From: Chloroflexota bacterium
GTDB taxonomy: Bacteria; Chloroflexota; Dehalococcoidia; Lucifugimonadales; UBA1127
NCBI GenBank assembly: GCA_026713825.1
Contig: JAPONS010000017.1
Coordinates: forward strand, 1 to 33,449
Direction of reading: 5' to 3'
DNA length: 33,449 nt
Below are positions 23,152-33,449 of the stretch, piece after piece. How positions within the stretch are numbered: position 1 is the first letter of the stretch; each line of letters opens with the position of its first letter. Both the position numbers and the translations under genes were made by a program. The notes beneath the pieces are model-generated. The model saw only the letters and a list, made by a program, of their open reading frames with translations, had not been told where the DNA came from and searched no databases.

Positions 23152-23742
23152 CACAACCCCCTCGCGCGAACGCCGCATCCCCCATTACCCTCTCCCCATG
23201 CAAGCGCTCACCACCACCGGCACGCAGCCCATCGCCATCGGCGCACGCGTCTTCACGACGGTGAGCCCCTCGTCCAATGTCATCGTCGTGGCCCTGCCCG
23301 ACGGTTCCAGTGAAGGGGCAGCCGGCCCCAAAAAAGTAAATTACTTGACTTATAGCTGGAATGCGACACATTCCCTACAAAACAAAGGCGAAACAACCTC
23401 GGCCGCAACTACGGGCAAAATGAGGACAAATCCAAACGAATGGCAGGCGCTCATATCCCCACGCATGGCGCACAGTCGGACCAGCCCCCTACCCCACCAC
23501 CCCCGCCGCCGCATGCGTCCCGGCAATCCGCCCGAAGACCCCACCCCCCAACTCCTTCACCCCCAGCGTCATTCCTGCGAAGCTTGCCCCGTACCCCGAT
23601 ACGGGGGCAGGAATCCAGAGGGGCCGAGGGCCGGGGGCGCCTCCTCCACCACCGCCCATAGCCGCCGCACCAACCCTGCCCACCCCTCTTGACAAGAACA
23701 TATATTCTAAATACCCTTCTCTCATCACAGAGGGAGGGGCCC
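23152..23742. repeat. Gene-poor 590-bp spacer with palindromic repeat
   Basis: No convincing gene. An AT-rich patch (23330-23410) contains GTAA-A-TTAC. A two-level palindrome lies at 23571-23614: outer ATTCCTGC (23571-23578) pairs with GCAGGAAT (23607-23614), and inner GCCCCGTA pairs with TACGGGG-GC. It is the same REP-like type as at 18732. TTGACA at about 23691 followed 17 bp later by TACCCT is a weak promoter candidate for the radical SAM gene. Confidence 0.6.
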
Positions 23743-24645
23743 ATGTCCCATCATGCCAAGTACATGGACACACAGTGCCGCACCGCGCTCAACCGCGTCC
23801 GCGGCATGGGGTTCCGTTGGTCGCTCAACCCCTACCGCGGCTGCGTCCACGGCTGCCACTACTGCTTCGCCCGCCGCTACAACGCCTTCAACGACCTCAA
23901 TCCCTCCGACGACTTCTCCGGCCTCGTCTTCGTCAAATCCAACATCGTCGACGTCCTCCGCGCCGAGCTCTCCCGCCCCTCGTGGCCCCGCGATGTCGTC
24001 GCCATCGGCACCGCCACTGACCCCTACCAGCCCATCGAGGGCGCCCGCCGCCTCACCCGCGGCTGCCTCGAGGCCCTCGCCGAGCGTCGCACCCCGCTCC
24101 AGCTCGTCACCAAGGGCACCCTCGTGCAGCGCGACGTCGATGTCCTCGCAGACGCCTGCCGTCGCGCGGGCGCGTCCGTCTCCTTCAGCATCACCACCCT
24201 CGACCCGGACCTCTGGCGCGATCTCGAACCCGGCACCCCGCCTCCGTGGAAGCGCCTGCAGGTGATGGAGCGGCTCGTCGCCGCAGGCGTTCGCGCCGGC
24301 GTCCTCCTCGCCCCCGTCGTGCCCGGCGTCACTGACAGCCATGAGAGCCTCGCCGCCGTCGTAGAGGCCGCCGCCGCTCACGGTGCCCACTTCCTCCACC
24401 CCAACGTCCTCCACCTCCAACCCGGCACGCGGGAACACTTCATGGACTACCTCTCCCGGCGCAACCCCAGGCTGCACTACGCCTACCAGCGCCTCTACAC
24501 CGAGCCCTTCGCGCCCAACGCCCTCCGCCGCGATGTCGAAGGCCGCGTGTCGGAGCTCATGGACACCCACGGCCTCCGGCAGCGCCGCCACGATTGGTGG
24601 CAGCCCCCGCAGCCGGCACGGCAGCTCGCCCTCGCCGGCGTATAG
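23743..24645 (+). CDS. Radical SAM protein, SPL/Rv2578c type
   Basis: 300 residues. C34-x3-C38-x2-C41 (GCVHGCHYC) binds the radical SAM 4Fe-4S cluster. The N-terminal SLNPYRGC and FVKSNIVDVLRAEL, then IGTATDPYQPIE, TRGCLEAL and VTKGTLVQRDVD, are shared by spore photoproduct lyase relatives and the Rv2578c group. The C-terminus LPHVL-type region is HPNVLHLQPGTREHFMDYL. The substrate is unknown; a DNA-lyase function cannot be assumed because non-spore bacteria carry many such proteins. GAGGGAGGGG precedes ATG 23743; 23689 is an in-frame earlier start without support. No partner gene is adjacent. Confidence 0.88.
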   Translation: MSHHAKYMDTQCRTALNRVRGMGFRWSLNPYRGCVHGCHYCFARRYNAFNDLNPSDDFSGLVFVKSNIVDVLRAELSRPSWPRDVVAIGTATDPYQPIEGARRLTRGCLEALAERRTPLQLVTKGTLVQRDVDVLADACRRAGASVSFSITTLDPDLWRDLEPGTPPPWKRLQVMERLVAAGVRAGVLLAPVVPGVTDSHESLAAVVEAAAAHGAHFLHPNVLHLQPGTREHFMDYLSRRNPRLHYAYQRLYTEPFAPNALRRDVEGRVSELMDTHGLRQRRHDWWQPPQPARQLALAGV

Positions 24646-24723
24646 CGCCCAACCCGGCCGTCTCAACGAGAGATCGCCCACCTGTGATACCCTGAAGATG
24701 GGGCAGGCTTCACAGGGGACGGC

Positions 24724-26751
24724 ATGGAAGGCCGCACATTCAACAACGGGACCTTGGGGCGGTGCGTGGTGGCATCGACGCTCTTGACCGCTCTGCTGCT
24801 TCTCGCGGCCCTCGCGGCGTGCCGGTCCCAGCCGCCCCAGCCCGCGCCCGGCGCCGCCCCGTCACCCACCGCGGTGCCCGCTCCCAACCCGGACCGCGAG
24901 ACGCCCGTACCCGCCGAAGCGCCGGCCCTCGCCCTCAAGCCGTCCCTGTCGCCGACGGCCCCCGCCGCCGGGCAGCCGCCAACGTTGGTCGCGCCCGCGC
25001 ATTTCGCTCCCCCGCCGCCCAGTGACCTCATTGCCCTCGCCCGCCGCTTCCGTCCCGGCCAGGACGCCCGCCTCGCCGTCGCCCCCGTCCTCGGCCCGGC
25101 CGACGTCGGCCGCGTAGAGGACTTCTGGGTCGTAGACCTCGCCCGCCAGCGCATAGAGAAGGTGCGGGCAACCCTCCGGCTCGTGACGCCCCACGCCCTC
25201 TGGTACACCGCCGCCGGCGTGAACGCCGATAGCGCCCAGCTCGAAGAGTTGGCCGCCCAGTTCGAGGAGCGCGTCTACCCCTCCGTCTCGCAGGCCACCC
25301 TCGGCCGCGTCCCGGAGCGGTCAACCGAGGGCTTCGGCGCCCCGGCCGCCATGCTCATCACCCCCCTCAGCGGCGCGGCCGGCTACTTCTCCTCCGGCGA
25401 CTACTACACCCCGGGCGTCTTCCCCTACAGCAACGGCCGTCCCATGCTCTACCTGGACGCCCGCGTCGTCCGTGCTGGCCCCGGCGCCTTCCGCAGCCTC
25501 ACCGGCCACGAGTACCAGCACCTGCTCCACCACCTCGCTGACCCCACGGAGCACACCTGGGTGAATGAGGGCATCTCGGAGGTCACCGCCGGCCTCGTCG
25601 CCCGCGGGCGCGCCGTCACGCCGCCCGGCTTCCGGGATGAGGTTTCCCTCACCAACTGGCCTCGCTTCGGCAGCGGCGTCGGCAGGCACTACAACGCCGC
25701 CCACCTCTTCTTCATCTACTTCACCCAGCGCTACGGCATAGACGCCCTCGCCCCCCTCGTCGCCCGCCCGGAGGACGGCGCCGCCGGCATCAAGGCCTAC
25801 CTCCGCGAAGCCGGCCACGACGTGACTTTCGCCCAGCTCTTCATGGACTGGTCGACCGCCAACCTCCTCGGCGAACGCGCCCCCATGCCCTACGGCTACG
25901 CCGACGACTCCCCCCTGTCGCTCCTGTCCCCGCCGCGCGCCCTCTCCCCGGATCAGCGCCTCAGCGGCAGCGTCGCCCCCTTCGCCACCGGCTACGTCCG
26001 CCTCGACGTCCCCGCGTCCGGCGGCCTGCTGCGCTTCTCCGGCGACCCCACCGCCGCCATCCTCGACACGTCGCCCTACAGCGGCCAAGCCTGCTGGTGG
26101 AGCAACCGCGGCGACTCCTCCCACTCGCGCCTCACCCACGAGTTCGACCTGTCGCAGGTATCCTCCGCCGCGCTGACCTTCCGCATGTGGCACAACCTGG
26201 AGGAGCTGTGGGACTACCTCTACGTGACTGCATCCGCCGACGGCGGCGAGACCTGGCGCGTCCTCCCCGGCACGCACACCGTCACAGACGACCCCATCGG
26301 TGCGACGTACGGCCCCGGCATCACCGGCCAGAGCCAGGGCTGGGTGGTGGAGCGCGTGGACCTCACCCCCTTCACCGGCGCAAGCGTCCTCGTCTCCTTT
26401 GAGCAGGTGCTGGACGCCGCCATCAGCCTCGACGGCGCATGCATTGACGACATCGCCGTCCCGGAGATCGGCTTCTTCGACGACGCCGAGACCGGCGGCG
26501 ACTGGTCGGCCGACGGCTTTGTGCGCACCGGCAACGTCCTTCCCCAACGCTTCGGCGTCCGCCTCGTCATCGACCGCGGCGAGGGCAACGTCACCGTCAC
26601 TGACGTGCCTCTGGACGCCATGAACGCCGGTAGTCTGCCCATCCCTGCCCTCGCCCCTGGCGAGTCCGCCACCGTCCTCGTGGCCTCGCTCACGCCCCAC
26701 ACCCGCCTGCCCGCGGACTACGAGCTGCGCCTTGTGACACAACCGTCATAG
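24724..26751 (+). CDS. Exported zinc-peptidase-like lipoprotein
   Basis: 675 residues. A lipoprotein signal (LLLLAALAAC, Cys near 37) is followed by a Pro/Ala-rich linker to about residue 95. The catalytic domain has H262-E-Y-Q-H266 and E282 in W-V-N-E-G, the zincin arrangement seen in immune-inhibitor-A-like and related exported metallopeptidases. LFFIYFTQRYG and MDWSTANLL follow. The C-terminal part (about 440-600) is a beta-sandwich with SSAALTFRMWHNLEE, YLYVTASADGGETW and a CIDDIAVPE end, like the jelly-roll of peptidase M6 proteins. It probably degrades extracellular protein. ATG 24724 is upstream of the signal; GTG 24769 would also leave a lipoprotein signal. Confidence 0.75.
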   Translation: MEGRTFNNGTLGRCVVASTLLTALLLLAALAACRSQPPQPAPGAAPSPTAVPAPNPDRETPVPAEAPALALKPSLSPTAPAAGQPPTLVAPAHFAPPPPSDLIALARRFRPGQDARLAVAPVLGPADVGRVEDFWVVDLARQRIEKVRATLRLVTPHALWYTAAGVNADSAQLEELAAQFEERVYPSVSQATLGRVPERSTEGFGAPAAMLITPLSGAAGYFSSGDYYTPGVFPYSNGRPMLYLDARVVRAGPGAFRSLTGHEYQHLLHHLADPTEHTWVNEGISEVTAGLVARGRAVTPPGFRDEVSLTNWPRFGSGVGRHYNAAHLFFIYFTQRYGIDALAPLVARPEDGAAGIKAYLREAGHDVTFAQLFMDWSTANLLGERAPMPYGYADDSPLSLLSPPRALSPDQRLSGSVAPFATGYVRLDVPASGGLLRFSGDPTAAILDTSPYSGQACWWSNRGDSSHSRLTHEFDLSQVSSAALTFRMWHNLEELWDYLYVTASADGGETWRVLPGTHTVTDDPIGATYGPGITGQSQGWVVERVDLTPFTGASVLVSFEQVLDAAISLDGACIDDIAVPEIGFFDDAETGGDWSADGFVRTGNVLPQRFGVRLVIDRGEGNVTVTDVPLDAMNAGSLPIPALAPGESATVLVASLTPHTRLPADYELRLVTQPS

Positions 26752-26768
26752 CCCCGTTCACACACTGC

Positions 26769-26777
26769 TGATATAAT
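26769..26777 (+). promoter_or_regulatory. Extended -10 element upstream of selD
   Basis: TGATATAAT (26769-26777) is a perfect TATAAT with the TGn extension, 61 bp before the selD start. No good -35 is present at 17 bp, as is common with extended -10 promoters. Confidence 0.6.
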
Positions 26778-26838
26778 GCGGTCATTCATTGGGCCGCTGT
26801 GCATTCGTAGTCGCCGTGCGGGTGTTGAGGGGGAGGAT

Positions 26839-27882
26839 ATGGCACAGAGTCCTGTCAGATTGACAGAGCTTGCCCACTGCGCCGGCTGAGCCGCCAAGTT
26901 CAGCCCGGAGGATCTGGGCCAAATTCTCAGTCAACTGCCCCGCATGACCGACGCCGACCTTCTCGTCGGCACCGAGACCGGGGACGATGCCGCTGTGTAC
27001 CGCATCTCCGACGACCTGGCCATCATCCAGACCGTGGACTTCTTCCCGCCAATCGTCGATGACCCCTACGCCTACGGCGCAATTGCCGCGGCCAACTCGC
27101 TCTCAGACGTGTACGCCATGAACGGCATGCCCATCATCGCATTGAACATCGTCGGCTTCCCCGTTTCCCTCGACAAGCAGATCCTGACCACGGTGTTGAA
27201 GGGTGGTTATGACAAGGCCGCGGAGGCCCATGTGCTCATCGCCGGCGGTCACACGGTCGACGATGCCGAGCCCAAGTACGGGCTCGCCGTTACCGGCATC
27301 GTCCGCCCCGGCGACCACATCACCAACGCCGCGGCTCGTCCCGGCGACGTCCTCGTGCTCACCAAGCCCATCGGTACCGGCATCATCACCACCGGCGCCA
27401 AGGCTGGAGTGACCCCTGCGAGCGTCCTTGACGAGGCCGTCAAGCACATGGCGGCCCTGAACGCCAACGCCGCCGAGTCGATGCGTCCCGCCGGCGTCAA
27501 CGCCTGCACGGACATCACCGGTTTCGGCCTGCTCGGCCACCTGCGCGGCATGGTCGCGGCGAGCGGAGTGGCTGCGAAGCTCTCCCTCGGCGCCGTCCCC
27601 GTGATGGACGGCGCGTGGGACCTGTTGGAGCAGGACATTGTGCCGGGCGGCACCCGCCGCAACCTGGAGTCAATGGCAAGCACAGTCCGCTGGGATGAGG
27701 GAATATCGGACGCGGCCAAGCTGCTGCTCTGCGACGCCCAGACCTCCGGCGGCCTGCTCATGTCCTTGCCCCGGCAGCGCGCGCCCGGGTTGATCGACTC
27801 CCTGAAGTCCCACGGCGCCATGGGCTACCGCATCGGCGAGATAGTCAAGTCCCGCGACACCTACATAGAGGTGACCTCGTAG
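26839..27882 (+). CDS. selD: Selenide, water dikinase with in-frame UGA (Sec17)
   Basis: Makes selenophosphate from selenide and ATP, the selenium donor for selenocysteine and selenouridine. The frame from ATG 26839 (GGGGAGG just upstream) reads MAQSPVRLTELAHCAG, then TGA at 26887-26889, then AAKFSPEDLGQIL and the whole of SelD without another break. The TGA is codon 17 and Lys is codon 20, the positions of catalytic Cys17 and Lys20 in E. coli SelD, so selenocysteine is the natural reading. Downstream motifs fit the family: TGDDAAVY, TVDFFPPIVDDP, ANSLSDVYAMNG, GGHTVDDAEPKYG and TDITGFGLLGHL. Length 347 aa. The first ATG after the TGA (26944) would delete the active site. Its own product is needed to make its Sec, a natural feedback. 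Confidence 0.93.
26887..26929 (+). promoter_or_regulatory. Candidate bacterial SECIS hairpin
   Basis: Starting at the UGA, the RNA can pair UGAG (26887-26890) with CUCA (26926-26929), AAGUU with AAAUU apart from one G-A mismatch (26896-26900 / 26921-26925), and GCCC (26903-26906) with GGGC (26916-26919). This leaves the apical loop GGAGGAUCU. Bacterial SECIS elements sit directly 3' of the UGA with a G-rich loop about 16-37 nt away, as here. Pairing was done by eye and no energy was calculated. Confidence 0.65.
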
Positions 27883-27977
27883 GTCGGCCCCCGGCCGGAT
27901 AGGTCGGCCCCCGGCCGGATAGGTCGGCCCCGACCGCATAGGTCGGCCCCGACCGGGTAGGTCGGACAGTGACCGCT
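27880..27977. repeat. Five tandem 19-20-bp palindromic units
   Basis: Units starting at 27880, 27900, 27920, 27939 and 27958 read TAGGTCGGCCCC followed by CGGCCGGA, GACCGCA or GACCGGG; the last is degenerate. Each can form a GGTCGG/CCGACC-type hairpin. The first unit supplies the selD stop codon. The array lies between convergent selD and a universal stress gene and may act as a bidirectional terminator. Confidence 0.85.
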
Positions 27978-27987
27978 TGGCCACGCT

Positions 27988-28917
27988 CTAGCGCCGCGCC
28001 CTCACGACGAGCGCCGGATGCCCCGAGTGCCTCGCCAGCCGGTCAGTCACGCTGCCCATCACCGCTCGGCCCACCCCGCTCCGGCCATGCGTGCACGCGA
28101 GGATCATGCTGTCCGGCGTCGTCCTCGCCAGATCCTCTATCTGCTCCGCCGCAATGCCGCGGACCACCGTTGTGTGTACGTCTGCGGCGCCGGTCTTCCG
28201 CAGGTTCTCGGCTTTCTCTCCAAGGTACGCCGCCGCTTCGCCTTCCTCCCGCGTCGCCTCGCTGACGCCCGACGCCGCCAGTTCATTCACGTTCAGTGAG
28301 GACCTGCCCGGTTCGTCCAGCACCCGCGTCAGGAGCACGCTCGCCCCGGTCGCCGTCGCGACCCCGCCCGCGATAGGCAACACAGCCTCGGCAAGGTCGG
28401 AACCGTCCAGCGGCACAATGAGCGTCCCCACCTTGGCGACACTGTCCACGGCCGGCCCTCCCCGCTCGGGATGCACCACCAGCAGCGGCGTCAATGTCGT
28501 GTGCAGCACCCGGTCCGTGACGCTTCCCATGACCCACCGGCCCAGCCCGGCGCGTCCCCGCGTCGACATGGCGATGAGCGTGTCTTCATCCTTCTCGGCT
28601 TCCGCCACAATCTGTGTCGCCGGATGCCCGTAGCGGACTAGGATCCTCGTCTCCACACCCAAACCGCTCAGACCCTCGGCAATCCTTGAGAGATAGGCTT
28701 CAGAAAGGTGTTGCAGCCGCACGTTCAATGGCTCAAGCGCCGCCGTGATCGACGCCTGCTCCGTGTCCTCCAGTTGCTCAAGTTCGTACCTCGCCTCCGT
28801 GTGCATCCGCAGCAAGTCCACCCGCGCGCCGAGTGCCGGAGCCAGCGCGCGCACGTACGGCAGAATGCCCTCGGAAAGCTGCGATCCGTCCAGCGGGGTC
28901 AAGATTCGCTTGAACAT
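27988..28917 (-). CDS. Tandem universal stress protein (two UspA domains)
   Basis: 309 residues made of two UspA domains. Each starts with an I-L-x-P-L-D-G-S strand ([19 protein letters not shown] at 2-20; LIVPLDGSDLAEAVLPIA near 162) and ends with the ATP-binding G-x2-G-x9-G-S/T block (STRGRAGLGRWVMGSVTD near 133; [17 protein letters not shown] near 285). It is therefore an ATP-binding type. Cytoplasmic; these proteins help survival under stress or slow growth, with ill-defined partners. GGAGGAG lies before ATG 28917, and the promoter is at 29098-29126. It is a close paralogue of the next USP gene, same length and orientation. Confidence 0.93.
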   Translation of the reverse strand: MFKRILTPLDGSQLSEGILPYVRALAPALGARVDLLRMHTEARYELEQLEDTEQASITAALEPLNVRLQHLSEAYLSRIAEGLSGLGVETRILVRYGHPATQIVAEAEKDEDTLIAMSTRGRAGLGRWVMGSVTDRVLHTTLTPLLVVHPERGGPAVDSVAKVGTLIVPLDGSDLAEAVLPIAGGVATATGASVLLTRVLDEPGRSSLNVNELAASGVSEATREEGEAAAYLGEKAENLRKTGAADVHTTVVRGIAAEQIEDLARTTPDSMILACTHGRSGVGRAVMGSVTDRLARHSGHPALVVRARR

Positions 28918-28962
28918 CCAACTCCTCCCCAGCCCAAGTCCTCAATCTCGCAAGAGAAAAGA

Positions 28963-29042
28963 CGCCTTCCACTGGCGCCTGCCGTTTCGCCCCTTCCGTC
29001 ATCTGCCTGTGTCTGGGGCAGCCCCCAACCATGTGGAAGGCG
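28963..29042. repeat. Long-range 10-bp inverted repeat in USP leader
   Basis: CGCCTTCCAC (28963-28972) and GTGGAAGGCG (29033-29042) are perfect complements 60 bp apart. Between them CTGCC and GGCAG can form an inner hairpin. The element lies in the predicted 5' leader (about 170 nt) of the minus-strand USP gene and could be a structured leader or a small palindromic insertion. Confidence 0.5.
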
Positions 29043-29097
29043 CCCGTCCCACAAGAGCATGCCGCCATTACGGTCATGCCTTTTCTGGACAATGGGA

Positions 29098-29126
29098 TTT
29101 ATACCGCCGCTGAACGGCGTTGTCTA
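29098..29126 (-). promoter_or_regulatory. Promoter of the first USP gene
   Basis: On the minus strand TAGACA (29121-29126), a 17-bp spacer and TATAAA (29098-29103), each five of six matches to consensus. This gives the USP gene at 28917 its own promoter, separate from the upstream paralogue. Confidence 0.65.
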
Positions 29127-29155
29127 GGGGTGAAACAGGCCGGGAGCCCGCCGCA

Positions 29156-30085
29156 CTAGTGCGGCGCACGCACAATGAGCGCCGGATGCCCTGAGTGCCT
29201 CGCCAGCCGGTCCGTCACGCTGCCCAGCACCGTCCGGCCCACGCCGCTGCGCCCGTGCGTGCACGCGATGATCATGCTGTCCGGCGTCGCCCGCGCAAGC
29301 TCCTCTATCTCCGCCGCCGCCGTTCCCCGTGTCACGCTGGTGCGCACGTTCTGCACCCCAAGCCGCCTGATCTCAGCCGCCCGCGCTCCCAGGTACTCCT
29401 CCGCCTGGTCCTCCATCTGGCTGACGATCCCGACGCCCAACGCCCCGACGCTGTCCTGATCGGGGTAGTAGCCGGAGGGCACGCCCACCGTCTCCGCCAG
29501 CAGGACGCCGGCGCCCGTCGCCTTTGCAACCTCTGCCGCGACCGGCAGCACCGTCTCCGCCAGGTCCGACTCGTCGAGCGGCACAATGAGCGTCCGGATG
29601 TCCGCCGTGCTGTCGACCGACGGCGCCCCGCGCTCCGGGTGTACCACCAGCAGCGGCGCATTCGTCGTGTGGAGCACCCGGTCTGTCACGCTGCCCATGA
29701 TCCAGCGTCCCAAACCCGTGCGCCCGTGCGTTGACATGGCGATCAGCGTGTCTTCCACCTCCTCCGCCTCGGCGACGATAATGTCGGCGGCGGGCCCTGA
29801 CCGCACCATCAGGTACGTCGGCACGCCAAGTGGTTTCAGCGAGCCCGCAATCCGATCGAGGTAGTTCTCCACCTGGTTGTGCAGCCGTCTCGCAATCGGC
29901 TCCAGCGCCGTCATGACCGACGCGCTGTCGAGGTCATCTGAGGGCGTAAGTTCATACGCCAGGTCCTGGTACGTTCTCAGCAGGTCCACCCTCGCGCCAA
30001 GGGCGGGCGCCAGTGCTCGGATGTACGGCAGGATGCCCTCGGAAAGCGTGGAACCGTCCAGGGGAGTAAGGATGCGCTTGAACAT
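29156..30085 (-). CDS. Tandem universal stress protein (two UspA domains), paralogue
   Basis: 309 residues with the same two-domain plan: [19 protein letters not shown] at 2-20 and [18 protein letters not shown] near 162, with nucleotide-binding blocks [18 protein letters not shown] near 133 and [17 protein letters not shown] near 285. The start ATG at 30085 is preceded by GGGAGGGG; a TTG at 30103 would erase that site. The two genes share strand, length and both ends of their sequence ([12 protein letters not shown] and [11 protein letters not shown]), evidence of a local duplication; the middles differ more. -10 TATAAT lies at 30124-30129. It is divergent from uvrA. Confidence 0.93.
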   Translation of the reverse strand: MFKRILTPLDGSTLSEGILPYIRALAPALGARVDLLRTYQDLAYELTPSDDLDSASVMTALEPIARRLHNQVENYLDRIAGSLKPLGVPTYLMVRSGPAADIIVAEAEEVEDTLIAMSTHGRTGLGRWIMGSVTDRVLHTTNAPLLVVHPERGAPSVDSTADIRTLIVPLDESDLAETVLPVAAEVAKATGAGVLLAETVGVPSGYYPDQDSVGALGVGIVSQMEDQAEEYLGARAAEIRRLGVQNVRTSVTRGTAAAEIEELARATPDSMIIACTHGRSGVGRTVLGSVTDRLARHSGHPALIVRAPH

Positions 30086-30123
30086 GGATGCCCCTCCCAA
30101 CACATATACGTCGAAACAGTGCC

Positions 30124-30129
30124 ATTATA
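30124..30129 (-). promoter_or_regulatory. -10 box of the second USP gene
   Basis: Perfect TATAAT on the minus strand about 40 bp before the ATG at 30085. No clear -35 is seen. In the same divergent region TACAAT at 30236-30241 is a possible -10 for uvrA on the plus strand. Confidence 0.5.
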
Positions 30130-30298
30130 CAGGACAAGCGGCCTCCATAGCTGCGCCCCAAACTACGCCCTTCATCCATGCCCGGACCCGGCGCTTCTCC
30201 GGCGTCCCGGCCCGCATTCCCCAGCCGCGCAGTGCTACAATGCTGAGAGGCCACAATTCACCTGCACAGGCGGCGCCTGCCGGAGGACAAGCGGTTCT

Positions 30299-33340
<3,042 letters not shown>

Positions 33341-33370
33341 GGACAACCCTCACGGCCGCCACCCGCCCCC

Positions 33371-33449
33371 GTTCGTCCTGAGGGAAATCGAAGCCTGTCC
33401 TGAGGTTCTCGAAGGGGATGAACGGAAGCCCCCGTCGTTCATCCCCGAC
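33371..33449. repeat. Repeat cluster at right edge
   Basis: GTTCGTCCTGAGGGAAATCG (33371) is the copy of the repeat inside uvrA. TCGAAGCCTGTCCTGAGG (33388-33405) repeats 18810-18827 exactly. GGGGATGAACGG near 33415 and its near-complement CCGTCGTTCATCCCC form a long hairpin reaching the window end. It probably serves as the uvrA terminator region; no gene is seen. Confidence 0.75.

Noticed and set aside
25321-26742. 473-codon minus-strand frame opposite the zinc peptidase
   Set aside because: Low-complexity Gly/Val/Glu translation; the plus strand has lipoprotein signal and HExxH motif.
26944-27882. selD starting at the first ATG after the UGA
   Set aside because: Would delete the catalytic residue and Lys20; the upstream frame has ATG, RBS and family sequence on both sides of the UGA.
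27880-27977. CRISPR array
   Set aside because: Units are contiguous palindromes without spacers, and no cas gene is present; the same holds for 17730-17780.

Overview
The window is a high-GC stretch of bacterial chromosome in which most housekeeping genes favour C-ending codons. The gene content (aerobic caa3-type cytochrome oxidase with a fused heme A/heme O synthase, stand-alone ftsZ, class 1B dihydroorotate dehydrogenase, LRR and beta-propeller lipoproteins of a marine metagenome type) best fits Chloroflexota, probably a SAR202-like or other aerobic Dehalococcoidia. That assignment is inferred from family resemblance; no marker search was possible.

Layout: three tRNA genes (Val, Arg, Leu; minus strand) at 134-393; fumC and a HAD phosphatase (627-2765); a mazE antitoxin followed by a mazF toxin gene broken by a one-base frameshift (2846-3433); ftsZ with a clear promoter and a UUCG-loop terminator (3533-4794). 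Next comes a minus-strand four-gene cluster (4834-8295) encoding a His-rich membrane protein, a YtkA-like protein, a cupredoxin-like lipoprotein and a polytopic membrane protein with a six-Cys loop; this looks like copper handling. Then pyrD, and the translation operon infC-rpmI-rplT (9419-10658), in which infC appears to start at AUA. A lower-GC DUF3800 gene and a pair of structured 77-bp repeats (10777-11648) separate this from the respiratory block.

The respiratory block (11698-18636, minus strand) reads ctaG, then from its own promoter coxB (with fused cytochrome c), coxA, coxC, coxIV and a ctaA-ctaB fusion: core subunits plus heme A synthesis and copper-site assembly in one unit. It is followed by two small VOC-fold proteins and an accessory region (19784-23742) with palindromic repeats, a secreted LRR protein, a beta-propeller lipoprotein, and two truncated copies of one module. 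This region uses G-ending codons more than its neighbours.

The right part holds an SPL/Rv2578c-type radical SAM protein, a zinc-peptidase lipoprotein, selD, two paralogous tandem universal stress proteins and uvrA. SelD carries an in-frame UGA exactly at catalytic position 17, read here as selenocysteine, with a hairpin directly downstream that fits a bacterial SECIS. UvrA contains an in-frame stretch that resembles the palindromic repeats found between genes elsewhere in the window, including beyond its own 3' end.

The observations most worth a second look are the selenocysteine SelD, the repeat-derived insert in UvrA, the AUA start of infC, the covarying tandem structured repeats beside the DUF3800 gene, and the copper-like membrane cluster.
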